The notes beneath the pieces are model-generated. The model saw nothing but the letters and a program-made list of their open reading frames with translations. It searched no databases and was not told where the DNA came from. A program made the translations under genes and the position numbers. Positions 43,668 through 53,561 of a stretch of DNA of 64,000 nucleotides are shown in pieces. Each line of letters opens with the position of its first letter. Within the stretch, counting starts at the first letter, position 1. The stretch is from positions 148,100 to 212,099 of the forward strand of contig NZ_KB899211.1 in NCBI RefSeq assembly GCF_000378085.1, written 5' to 3'. The DNA is from Hoylesella loescheii DSM 19665 = JCM 12249 = ATCC 15930. GTDB lineage: Bacteria > Bacteroidota > Bacteroidia > Bacteroidales > Bacteroidaceae.

Positions 43668-46042
43668 TGTAAGACGGCCTCCTCACCGGCTTTTAGGTTC
43701 ACCTTTTGGACTTTACCATTATAATATAAGGTGGTTTGTCCGCCTACCGTGCTCTTGATGCGCACCTGTGTTATACGGCCGTCGTGCCAAGAAAAGTCTA
43801 ATACGAAACCGCCACGTGCACAAAGGCCCTTAACATTACCTGAAGTCCATGCCGAAGGCAGTGCGGGCAAGAGCTTGATGCCACGCGAACTCTGAATGAG
43901 CATTTCGCAAACACCAGCCGTTCCGCCAAAGTTACCATCTATCTGGAAGGGTGGATGGGCGTCGAAAAAGTTGGGATAGGTACCTCCGCTCACACGTTTG
44001 TCAGGTCCTTTGTACTTATCGGGCGACACGTACGTGAGTAACCTGCGGAAGATTTGGTAAGCCTTCTCGCCATTATAGAGCCTTGCCCAGAGGTTGATGC
44101 GCCATCCCGTACTCCATCCCGTTGAGATATCACCCTTCTGGATGAGCGTCTTTCGGGCCGCTTCGGCCAATTCGGGTGTGGTTTCGAGCGACAGATGATG
44201 GCCTGGATATAGGCCGATGAGGTGGGTTTGATGGCGGTGTTGCGGGTCGAAGTCGCGCCAGTCGTAGTACCATTCGTTCAAGTCGCCCTCCTTACCGATG
44301 GTATAGGGATGCAGGCGGGCGATGGTTTGGCGCAGCTTTTTGCTGTAAGCCGTGGGTCGGCCATTCAGTGTCTCGTCGGCTGTGGCAGTGTTGGCGAACA
44401 GCTCACGCAGAATGGCGAGATCGGCCGTGCCACCATACATCGTAGTGCCGTGATAGCCTTCGGGGGTGACATACTCGTTTTCGGGCGACGTGCTGGGTGC
44501 AGTAATCAGTTCGCCAGGCTTCTTGGGGTTTTCAATAAGCCATTGCAGCATAAAGTCGCATGCACCTTTCATGAGTGGGAAGAGCGTTTCTCGCAGGTAA
44601 TTGCGGTCGCGTGTGAAGTCGTATTGTTCCCAAAGGTTGCTTAATAGCCATGCTCCTCCGAGGTTCCAGTTGGCCCATTCGGGGCTCTCTCGCTTCTCTC
44701 CCACGGGATTTGTCATGGCCCAGAGGTCGGTGTTGTGACTCGAACACCAGCCCTCGTTTATGCCATAATAGTTGCGTGCAGCGTATCTGCCGTTCACGGA
44801 TAATGCCTTTACCATGCCGGTAAGCGGCATCGTCATCTCGGCAAGATTAGCCACTTGGGCGGGCCAATAGTTCTCTTCGAGGTTGATATTGACGGTATAG
44901 TTGCTACGCCATTGTGCTTTCAGATGCGGATTCCAAAGCCCTTGCAGGTTGGCAGGTACGCCAGGGGTTCGCGAAGAGCTGATGAGTAGGTAGCGACCGA
45001 ATTGGAAGTAAAGCGCTTCGAGATAGGGATTGGCCTCGCATTTGTCGGTATAGTCCAGCAGTTGTTGCTCTGTTGTTCGGTTGGTGTCGAATTGTGCACC
45101 GCCAAGTTGTAGCGAAACACGACCGAATAGAGCTTGGTAATCGTCCAAATGGTTTTGTTTTAGCTGTTCGAAAGAGCAGTCTTGCAGACTCTTTAGGTCG
45201 GCTTCGGCCAGCTGCACGTAGGGTGCGCCTTGGGTTACGGGATGCTTGTCGAACCCGTTATAGCTTGTTTCGTTTACGAGGTATAGCACCACTTGTGTGG
45301 CGTTATTTATAAGGAGCGTGGTGTCTTGCGCGGTGATTGTGCCGTCGGTGGCCTTCGCTTGTAGCAGGTTACAAAAGTGCACGGTGCTGTCGGGATGACC
45401 CATGGCGTGCCCCGTAAGTCTAATTAAGTCGCCTTCGGCACGCAGTTGATGGCTCAGAATGGATGTTAACGACAGGCGCAGGTTAAGTGCTCGTGGCTTG
45501 CTAGCCGTGAGTCGCACGAGGATGGCACGGTCGGGATGCGTCGCTAGATATTCTCGGCGATAGGTTACGCCATCGATTTCGTAGCTCACTTTGGCCAAAG
45601 CACTGTCCAAATCCAGTTCGCGACGATAGTTTTTGATGGATGCTTGGTTGATGCCTTGTGAGTTTATGGGTTGTATGCTCACAATAGAAAGAGGCTGATA
45701 CCAAGCCGAGTTGTGCCCTTGAACACGTAGTTGCAGCGAGTCGGCTAGTTTATAGTTCTCTTCGAACAGGGCTTTTCGTATTTCAGGAATCCACTTGTGT
45801 GCGCCTGCATCTTCGTTTGGATCGATGGGTTGACCGCTCCACAGGGTGAGATCGTTAAGAAATAGGTTGTCGTTCCACACGTCGCCATAAACCATTGCAC
45901 CGAGTTTGCCGTTGCCAATGGGCAAAGCTTCTTCGAAAAAGGTGGCTGGTTTGTCGTACCAGAGCTTTTGTGGCAGGTTCTGTGCAAAGGATATGAGGAG
46001 CGAGAATAGGAGTGTTGCTGTTGTTAAGATAGTTTTTCTCAT
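43664..46042 (-). CDS. GH95 alpha-L-fucosidase
   Basis: A 792-residue exported glycoside hydrolase of family 95, which removes terminal alpha-1,2-linked fucose (some members prefer L-galactose). A signal peptide (TILTTATLLFSLLISFAQ) is followed by an N-terminal beta domain (WYDKPATFFEEALPIGNGKLGAMVYG). The (alpha/alpha)6 barrel has NINLEENYWPA, APSTSPENEY (general-acid Glu region) and QIDGNFGGTAG (Asp region). The frame opens to 46114; the ATG at 46042 begins the signal peptide. It is the first gene of a coupled pair and would act on host or plant glycans. No SusC/SusD pair is present nearby. Confidence 0.9.
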   Translation of the reverse strand: MRKTILTTATLLFSLLISFAQNLPQKLWYDKPATFFEEALPIGNGKLGAMVYGDVWNDNLFLNDLTLWSGQPIDPNEDAGAHKWIPEIRKALFEENYKLADSLQLRVQGHNSAWYQPLSIVSIQPINSQGINQASIKNYRRELDLDSALAKVSYEIDGVTYRREYLATHPDRAILVRLTASKPRALNLRLSLTSILSHQLRAEGDLIRLTGHAMGHPDSTVHFCNLLQAKATDGTITAQDTTLLINNATQVVLYLVNETSYNGFDKHPVTQGAPYVQLAEADLKSLQDCSFEQLKQNHLDDYQALFGRVSLQLGGAQFDTNRTTEQQLLDYTDKCEANPYLEALYFQFGRYLLISSSRTPGVPANLQGLWNPHLKAQWRSNYTVNINLEENYWPAQVANLAEMTMPLTGMVKALSVNGRYAARNYYGINEGWCSSHNTDLWAMTNPVGEKRESPEWANWNLGGAWLLSNLWEQYDFTRDRNYLRETLFPLMKGACDFMLQWLIENPKKPGELITAPSTSPENEYVTPEGYHGTTMYGGTADLAILRELFANTATADETLNGRPTAYSKKLRQTIARLHPYTIGKEGDLNEWYYDWRDFDPQHRHQTHLIGLYPGHHLSLETTPELAEAARKTLIQKGDISTGWSTGWRINLWARLYNGEKAYQIFRRLLTYVSPDKYKGPDKRVSGGTYPNFFDAHPPFQIDGNFGGTAGVCEMLIQSSRGIKLLPALPSAWTSGNVKGLCARGGFVLDFSWHDGRITQVRIKSTVGGQTTLYYNGKVQKVNLKAGEEAVLQ

Positions 46043-46205
46043 TTGTCGATTGTGATTGAATGGGGTAGGAGTATGGGTAAATGTTATCACTGAGGTTGCG
46101 TTTCTGTCTGCCAACGTTACATGGCCCGATGCTTAGGGCACAGCCACGACGAAGGTTTGGATTGTGAACGCGTAGGCATTGTTATATGCGAAGGAGTCCG
46201 TTTCG

Positions 46206-46254
46206 CTAATAATAAAGGAGAGGCTGCACTCGAAAGGCAGTCTCTCCTTATTAT
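46206..46254 (-). terminator. Terminator after gyrB
   Basis: AATAAAGGAGAGGCTGC and GCAGTCTCTCCTTATT form a long stem with one mismatch and one bulged base, 15 bases after the gyrB stop. The T-tract on the minus strand is short. Confidence 0.6.
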
Positions 46255-46268
46255 ATATAGGGTTGCCC

Positions 46269-48275
<2,007 letters not shown>

Positions 48276-48309
48276 CTAAAAACCAACGAGAAACAGAAAT
48301 GTTTTACAA

Positions 48310-48535
48310 CGAATTAACGGGGAGAGGTTAAGGAGTGAAGGAGTTAGGAAGTTAAGGAGTTATGGAGTTAGGAAATAAAGGAGTTAAGCCGTATGTTTTT
48401 GAGTGCAGGGGGTGTATTCTTGTTAATTCGTCTGTTGGCGAAACCCTACAGCCTGACAAAGGGAAACCAGTAAGCCTATTACTTCAAAAGCATACGACTT
48501 AACCCCTTAATTCCATAACTCCTTCATTTCTGAGT
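48310..48535. repeat. Family A-related repeat, copy A6 (degenerate)
   Basis: AAGGAGTTATGGAGTTAGG-type purine repeats at the left and TTAACCCCTTAATTCC at the right flank a diverged middle block (AAGCCGTATG...GCATACGACTTAA, itself an imperfect inverted repeat). The GGGGAG palindrome is lost. With the gyrB promoter it fills the 372-bp gap between gyrB and rpsT. Confidence 0.55.
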
Positions 48536-48544
48536 GAAGCGCTA

Positions 48545-48590
48545 CAAAAAACAACAATCCGCAGTTTCCTTTCGGGAACTGCGGATTGGT
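48545..48590 (-). terminator. Rho-independent terminator of rpsT
   Basis: CAATCCGCAGTT (48555-48566) pairs with AACTGCGGATTG (48577-48588); the stem extends to 15 bp with a four-base loop, and the minus strand continues into TTGTTTTTTG. Confidence 0.88.
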
Positions 48591-48614
48591 AAACGTTGTA
48601 TTAAGACCGAGCAA

Positions 48615-48869
48615 TTAGCCCAGCTTATTGATATGGAGTGCCAAGCTCGACTTCAAGTTGGCAGCCTTGTTCTTGTGTATGATGTTGGTTTTTGCAAGCT
48701 TGTCCAGCATCTTCTGAACGGTAGGATAAAGCTTAACAGCCTCGTCCTTATTGGTAAGAGCGCGCAGCTTACGAACGGCATTACGCATAGTCTTCGCATA
48801 ATACTTGTTATGCAGAGTCCGCACCTTTGTCTGGCGTATTCTCTTGAGTGATGATTTGTGATTTGCCAT
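48615..48869 (-). CDS. rpsT: 30S ribosomal protein bS20
   Basis: An 84-residue basic, helical small-subunit protein that binds 16S r[23 protein letters not shown] and the C-terminal [20 protein letters not shown] are standard for bS20. It lies 25 bp downstream of the tRNA-Glu gene on the same strand and shares its promoter; a strong terminator follows. Confidence 0.97.
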   Translation of the reverse strand: MANHKSSLKRIRQTKVRTLHNKYYAKTMRNAVRKLRALTNKDEAVKLYPTVQKMLDKLAKTNIIHKNKAANLKSSLALHINKLG

Positions 48870-48894
48870 CTCTTATTTCCTTTTTATTTTTTAG

Positions 48895-48966
48895 TAGTCC
48901 CTAGGAGAGTCGAACTCCTCTTTAGAGAATGAAAATCTCTCGTCCTAACCGATAGACGAAGGGACC
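48895..48966 (-). tRNA. tRNA-Glu (anticodon TTC)
   Basis: On the minus strand the sequence begins GGTCCCTTCGTCTATCGG. The D arm contains GGTTAGGAC, the anticodon stem AGAGA/TCTCT encloses TTTTCAT (anticodon TTC), and the T arm is GAGGAGTTCGACTCTCC or nearly so. The acceptor closes with AGGGACT. The CCA end is not encoded. It is followed by rpsT. Confidence 0.93.
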
Positions 48967-48984
48967 AGTGCTTAATTGCGGTTG

Positions 48985-49016
48985 CAAAGGTACACACTTT
49001 TATCCTTTCTACCAAA
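48985..49016 (-). promoter_or_regulatory. Promoter of tRNA-Glu and rpsT
   Basis: Minus-strand TTTG (49013-49016), a 20-base spacer, and TACCTTTG (48985-48992); the transcript would begin a few bases before the tRNA. Confidence 0.6.
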
Positions 49017-49055
49017 CTTTTGCACGATATTTTTCGGTAAAACCTTGATTTTTCG

Positions 49056-49063
49056 TATTTTTG
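49056..49063 (+). promoter_or_regulatory. Promoter -7 box, recO
   Basis: TATTTTTG, with an ATG five bases later (49069) and the preferred recO start 66 bases after the box. The -33 box is weak. Confidence 0.4.
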
Positions 49064-49128
49064 CAACGATGCAGGTACTCAGACTATGGTTTTTCTGGGT
49101 TTGCTCCTTACATTTTATTACTACGCCC

Positions 49129-49857
49129 ATGCTCGTTAAAACTCACGCCATTGTGTTGCGCTCACTTAAATACGGCGACAGCCAGCTGATAACTGACCTG
49201 CTTACGGAGGCCTTCGGAAGGGTGTCGTTCGTAAGCAGCATACCGCGCACGCAGAAGGCTAAGATAAAGAAACAGCTATTCCAACCCCTCACGCTTTTAG
49301 AAATTGAGTTCGACCATCGCCCCAATGCGCGACTGCAAAGGTTGCGCGATGCGCGTATGACCTATCCCTTTACGTCCATTCCTTACAGCGAAGCAAAGTT
49401 GGCTATTGCCCTCTTTGTGGCCGAGTTCCTTAGTCATGCCACACGCGACGAGCAACAAAACGTGTCCCTATATAAATATGTAGAAACCAGCGTGCGATGG
49501 CTCGACGGTGCGCAACATGCTTTCGCCAACTTCCATCTCGCGTTTATGATTAGGCTATCGCGCTTCCTGGGCTTCTATCCCAACCTCGACGACTACACCC
49601 GCGGTTGTCTTTTCGACTTACGTAGTGGTTGCTTCGTTGCTTCGATACCCATGCACAACGACTATCTGCAACCCGATGATGCGGCACAGATGGCCAACCT
49701 TATGCGCATCACCCCCCAAACGATGCACCTCTTTGCCTTTTCGCATCACGAGCGAAACCGATGTACCCAGCTTGCCATCAACTTTTATCGCTTGCACATT
49801 CCCAGTTTTCCCGAACTGAAATCGTTTGATGTGTTGCGAGCGGTGTATGGCGAATAG
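49129..49857 (+). CDS. recO: DNA repair protein RecO
   Basis: A 242-residue recombination mediator that, with RecR, loads RecA onto SSB-coated DNA. The N-terminal OB fold begins MLVKTHAIVLRSLKYGDSQL, then LLTEAFGRVSFV. The helical C-terminal part contains FLGFYPNLDDYTRG and CFVASIP. The two Cys (in GCLFDLRSGC) correspond to a shortened form of the zinc site seen in some RecO proteins. The frame opens to 48976, and an in-frame ATG at 49069 near the promoter would add 20 hydrophobic residues, but 49129 matches the family start. Confidence 0.88.
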   Translation: MLVKTHAIVLRSLKYGDSQLITDLLTEAFGRVSFVSSIPRTQKAKIKKQLFQPLTLLEIEFDHRPNARLQRLRDARMTYPFTSIPYSEAKLAIALFVAEFLSHATRDEQQNVSLYKYVETSVRWLDGAQHAFANFHLAFMIRLSRFLGFYPNLDDYTRGCLFDLRSGCFVASIPMHNDYLQPDDAAQMANLMRITPQTMHLFAFSHHERNRCTQLAINFYRLHIPSFPELKSFDVLRAVYGE

Positions 49858-49898
49858 GGGAGAGATTCCATGCAAATTACACCGCGTCTTTATGTCTC

Positions 49899-50007
49899 CA
49901 TCAAGTTCAAACAGTTACATAGGGCGAAACAAAAAAGTTGCACATAACACGATTTCTTAACCAGTGAACTTGATGCCACCGCTTTTAAAACCCATGTTAT
50001 GTGCAAC
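49899..50007. other. Two interleaved inverted repeats (pseudoknot-like or MITE-like)
   Basis: CATCAAGTTCA (49899-49909) is the exact reverse complement of TGAACTTGATG (49965-49975). GTTGCACATAACA (49937-49949) is the exact reverse complement of TGTTATGTGCAAC (49995-50007). The arms occur in the order A-B-A'-B', between the convergent recO and lipoprotein genes. No long T-run follows either stem. Confidence 0.75.
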
Positions 50008-50085
50008 CGATATAGTGAAAGGTTGTCTAAAGGATGCCTTATAAAATTGCCATTAGCGAAATCTCACGTTGAGAACTCACGCCAA

Positions 50086-51699
50086 TTACTTATCTGCCAC
50101 TGTAAAGATGGGGTAAGCCCAGCGCCTTAGGTCAGCGTCTAAGCCTACTTGTTCTTTAGAGAAATGCAGACAGATGGCTTGCAGCGACCAGCCGTCCAAC
50201 ACAACAGACGTTGATGTCCAGTAAGCTCCTTGGTAGCCTGCGGTATTTAATTTGAGGACGCCTTGCTTGCCACCATCGTTATCTAGATAACCCATGGCAG
50301 GGAGATAAAAGTATTTGCTGGTGTCAGCAGGCCTACCTTGGCTAGGTGTTTTTACCCAGCTAGTACCATTTGCCGTTTTAGCCGATTCGTTCCAAGTTGA
50401 CCAATACGAATTGGCACGATAGTCTACGCCATCAGGGTAGGTGGTTACGGGAGAAGTATAAGGGCCTCTATCACAATATTTCAGCTTCAAAAACCACATG
50501 CCACCTTTGTATAGGTGCTTATTTTTCACCCAAAGTGTTGTTTCGTCCCAGTGTGGGCTGCCCCTAAACACATACAAAGCGGCCTCGTTGGCATTAGGGC
50601 AAACCTTGCACGCGTTAACTGCGTGGAATTGTGCCTTGTTGCCATTGAAGTAGCGGTCGGTGCCAGAAGCTTCTTGAGAAGCCTGCTCCCCGTCTTTAAC
50701 GGGCAACTTACCCGCGTATCCATCCCAATAAGGTTTACCTGCATCCCACATATAATAGTCCATGCCATAATTCTCCATGGCAAGGTCGAACTTCACAGGC
50801 TTGTTCTTTCCAGCGTTTAATGTTACGCTAGAATATGTCTTCGAAACCGTCCCTGTTACGCCCGTTTGCGAGTCGGCAAGGGTAATTTCCACGGTGAAGT
50901 TGGTGTATGTGCCAGGCGCAACCACCATGATAGCCGCATTTTTGGTATGGTCGATTGCCTTGGGAATGTTAAAAGCCCCCGTCAATGCCAGTGTAACGCT
51001 CTTGGATGGAGCGGTGACGGAAGCCGTTTGTAGGCCGTTGTCGTTGAAGTCGAACGTACCTGCGAGGTTCTCGTTTGCCGTCACCTTGATACTCTTCACC
51101 GTTACAGAATTATCCAATTCGTCCTTACTATAATAAGGAGTGAAGGTAAGATAGGCCGCCTTATGGTCGAGCGTGAACGTGTATCGTCCGCCATTTCTAG
51201 TGGCTTTTGCCGTTCCGCAGTCGCCATCCGTTCCGATATGCGAAGCGTCGTTGGGTGTCTGTTGCGTTTGAGAAGCCTTGATGGTCACCTTGTCGCTTTG
51301 TGTATTGCCGTTTCCCGTGTATCGCAGCATGTACGTTTGCGCGGTATATGTGCCGGGGAAATAAAACTTTGCCGTCTCGGTTCGTCCGTTGCCGTTGGCT
51401 GCGATACGGGCGTTGATGTTGTCTTTAACGCTTTGTTTGAGTGCAGGCGTTGCAGCAGGGTCGTTAATCCATAGCTTGTCGCCGGCCGTCCAATAGAATT
51501 TGATGGCCGTTCCACTGTAAATTCCCGTTGTGCGAGTGGCTGTTAGGGGTCTGCTTGTGCTGTCTGCTGGTGCAAACTCCGTTACGTTTTCGAGCGTCTG
51601 CTCTTCTTGTTCCTGTACCGAAACCTCGTTCGAACAGCCCGTGGCCGTGAGCAAAGCCGTGACCATAAGAGCCCATAAATGATGGTGTTTCATTATCAT
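50086..51699 (-). CDS. Fimbrillin-like surface lipoprotein
   Basis: A 537-residue predicted lipoprotein with a signal peptide ending in the lipobox TATGC (Cys22). Residues about 30-320 resemble the fimbrillin-like/Mfa-type domains of Bacteroidota surface lipoproteins: an acidic start, FYWTAGDKLWIND, FYFPGTYTAQTYMLRYTGNG, and GTYTNFTVEITLADS before a putative strand. The C-terminal third (about 380-537) has FYLPAMGYLDN, GAYWTSTSVV and LHFSKEQVG, a pattern of the FISUMP-type domains often linked to such proteins. Whether it is an adhesin, a pilus anchor or a tip protein is not readable. An ATG two codons in (51693) is an alternative start. A 58-residue gene precedes it by 57 bp. Confidence 0.7.
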   Translation of the reverse strand: MIMKHHHLWALMVTALLTATGCSNEVSVQEQEEQTLENVTEFAPADSTSRPLTATRTTGIYSGTAIKFYWTAGDKLWINDPAATPALKQSVKDNINARIAANGNGRTETAKFYFPGTYTAQTYMLRYTGNGNTQSDKVTIKASQTQQTPNDASHIGTDGDCGTAKATRNGGRYTFTLDHKAAYLTFTPYYSKDELDNSVTVKSIKVTANENLAGTFDFNDNGLQTASVTAPSKSVTLALTGAFNIPKAIDHTKNAAIMVVAPGTYTNFTVEITLADSQTGVTGTVSKTYSSVTLNAGKNKPVKFDLAMENYGMDYYMWDAGKPYWDGYAGKLPVKDGEQASQEASGTDRYFNGNKAQFHAVNACKVCPNANEAALYVFRGSPHWDETTLWVKNKHLYKGGMWFLKLKYCDRGPYTSPVTTYPDGVDYRANSYWSTWNESAKTANGTSWVKTPSQGRPADTSKYFYLPAMGYLDNDGGKQGVLKLNTAGYQGAYWTSTSVVLDGWSLQAICLHFSKEQVGLDADLRRWAYPIFTVADK

Positions 51700-51756
51700 T
51701 TTGTTGTTTAACCTTTTGTCTTATCCTGTATTTTCAAAAAGCTCTTTGCTGAGCGG

Positions 51757-51933
51757 TTAAAGAGCGTCTTCGTCGAAGATTAACCCTTCTTTGGCATTTA
51801 ATCCTTCGTCGTCCTCAGCACCGCCTGCATTGCCCTCGGCGGATATTTCTAACAGAGCCTTCTCCATATTCATAAAAATCACCTCCATTTGAGGCTTGCA
51901 ATACATTGTCTTGATTTCACTACTCTTAATCAT
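51757..51933 (-). CDS. Small acidic protein with double-glycine-like leader
   Basis: A 58-residue frame with a clean ATG and stop. It has a basic N-terminus (MIKSSEIKTMYCKPQMEVIF), a middle MNMEKALLEISAEGNAGG and a very acidic tail (AEDDEGLNAKEGLIFDEDAL). Bacteroidota genomes hold many small proteins with this K-x-Y-x-x-P-x-x-x-V...LL...S pattern; the G-G before an acidic tail resembles double-glycine leader peptides cleaved by peptidase-containing transporters, though none is seen nearby. It is on the same strand as the lipoprotein gene, 57 bp upstream, and downstream of a consensus promoter at 52300-52331. Function is unknown. Confidence 0.6.
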   Translation of the reverse strand: MIKSSEIKTMYCKPQMEVIFMNMEKALLEISAEGNAGGAEDDEGLNAKEGLIFDEDAL

Positions 51934-52299
51934 ATCTATTCAATTCTAGTTATGTATCCTGATTTATCTCTTAAAAATGTCTTCTTATCCAGTTTCACAG
52001 CATGATGGGTATATGAATACCCTTTCATTCTCCATGATTTATGCACACACAACAGCCTAGGCGCACGTGTCCGCGCGTTTAAGTTGTGTTTATATGCAAT
52101 GGTATGGATATAAAAGAACGGCAGGTTGTTAAAGCATCAGACCATGCCGATGTTCTTTTATCTGTGAAGATTACGTTTTGTTATCCTTGACGTGGTATCT
52201 TTATAACGTGATAAATACCTTTCATAGATATGCGGAATATAACCGCAATTCTTTACAAATCTCAAATGCATTCAAACTATAAAAGTTAGAACGTGGGTG
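51934..52299 (-). promoter_or_regulatory. Long leader with stem-loop upstream of the small-protein/lipoprotein pair
   Basis: If transcription begins near 52294, the leader is about 360 bases without a credible gene. It includes the inverted repeat ATAAAAGAAC (52110-52119) with GTTCTTTTAT (52152-52161), extended by GGCA/TGCC across a three-base bulge. The function is unknown. Confidence 0.45.
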
Positions 52300-52331
52300 C
52301 AAAGGTAATGATTATTATGCAGATAGCCAAA
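52300..52331 (-). promoter_or_regulatory. Promoter of the small-protein/lipoprotein operon
   Basis: Minus-strand TTTG (52328-52331), a 20-base spacer, and TACCTTTG (52300-52307). Confidence 0.55.
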
Positions 52332-52644
52332 TCCAGAAAGGATTTTCTCTGTTAAACGGTGTTTTGATAAGTTGATAAATATGCAAATTGATACTTATAT
52401 TTATTACTAATTTGGAGTGAGAAAGGCCTGTATTGCGGTTGTTAGCGCGTAGCGGTTGGTGGTGTAATAAGTGTACTCCGCATCTTATATCTGCTTAAAA
52501 CGTATAGTGTTTTATCCCGTACTCGCAAATGCATGTGGCGGTATAAGATGCTTAACGTCTTTGTTTAAGTTGTTGTTGATTTATAGTAGCCTTATTCATG
52601 CGACACTTAGAAAAAGAAAATACATCATTGTACTAATCTTTTTC

Positions 52645-52880
52645 GGGTGGGCCCCATACTAATCGCTTTATTGTAAGCGGTCTATTCGTGGCTTGTATTG
52701 TGCCAACTCCCGCGCAAAGGCCAAGATTTAAGGGGTGAGCCCCATGCAAATACGTTTATTGTAAGCGGTCTATTCGTGGCAGGCATTGTGTCAACTCCCG
52801 CACAAAGGTCTAGATTTAAGGGGTGCGCCCCACGTAAATACATTTATTGTAAAGGGTCTATTCGTGGGTTACATTGTTCC
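52645..52880. repeat. 88-bp tandem repeat, three units
   Basis: GGGTGNGCCCC begins at 52645, 52733 and 52821, a constant 88-bp period. Each unit continues with TTTATTGTAAGCGGTCTATT (third copy AAAGGG) and, in the first two, CAACTCCCGC and CAAAGG. As 88 is not a multiple of three, the array is unlikely to encode protein. Confidence 0.85.
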
Positions 52881-52965
52881 TACTACCGCGTAGCGGTTGG
52901 TCTTTTGGTAGGGCAGGGTTGGAAGCGAAAGCGACCTACCCTGCCTAGGCTGCGGTTGAGAGAAA

Positions 52966-53163
52966 CAAGGCCGTAGGTCTTGGTCTGTTTCCATTGATCG
53001 CGTTTCTAGATGAAGCTTGGGCGCAATGCTATCCTCGTCGCCCTATTATTATGACTGCCATTTGATGCCATTGTCCCCTTTAGTATGGTAAGTTTTGTTC
53101 ACGAGCAATCTGTTTTCTTCACGCAAACAAACCTGCAGAAAAAGATCAAGACCTACGGCCTTG
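52966..53163. repeat. 17-bp perfect inverted repeat flanking 164 bp
   Basis: CAAGGCCGTAGGTCTTG (52966-52982) and its exact reverse complement at 53147-53163. The enclosed sequence shows no gene. The right arm ends 13 bp before element B3. Together with the 88-bp array, a repeated GCGTAGCGGTTGGT motif (about 52448 and 52889) and B3, this fills the gene-free stretch to 53561. Confidence 0.75.
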
Positions 53164-53176
53164 AAAGATGATATAC

Positions 53177-53451
53177 GCCACCAACTCACCCATCCTACCT
53201 CCAAACGCCGTCTTTCACTCCTCGCCCGATAAGCGCTTGCAGTGAGCTTTTTCAGCTCATGCCTTGTTACAGCTAAGTTGGACTCCTGTTCCAGCTAAGT
53301 TGGAACAGTGTTCCAATTCAACTGGAACAGCATTCCAGCTAACATGGAACAGCCGTCCAAAACATGTTTAACACGGCGGTTAATGTAATAATGCATAATC
53401 GGGGCTTTGCAAACGCATCGCGAAAAACGAAAGGATGCGTTGCAGAAGGTT
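53177..53451 (-). repeat. Family B element, copy B3
   Basis: Same orientation as B2. Three 22-bp units TTCCA-N7-TGGAA lie at about 53290-53350. The minus-strand frame reads MHYYINRR...GCSMLAGMLFQLNWNTVPT and then meets a TAG at the same codon as in B1. Confidence 0.75.
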
Positions 53452-53561
53452 TGAAGAGGCATTGCGCTTGTTTGTTGATTTCCCTCGCGCGCGTATGCGT
53501 ATATTATACGACAGCGCCTCGCTTGCCTTTTAAGCCGTAATGAAATGAAGCGCAAACAATG

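Noticed and set aside
48976..49128. Longer recO with an upstream start at 48976 or 49069
   Set aside because: The extension overlaps the promoter boxes on both strands and adds residues not typical of RecO; 49129 matches the family N-terminus.
52698..52976. 92-residue reading frame over the 88-bp repeats
   Set aside because: The period is not a multiple of three, so the repeated DNA is read in different frames, and the translation shows no domain.
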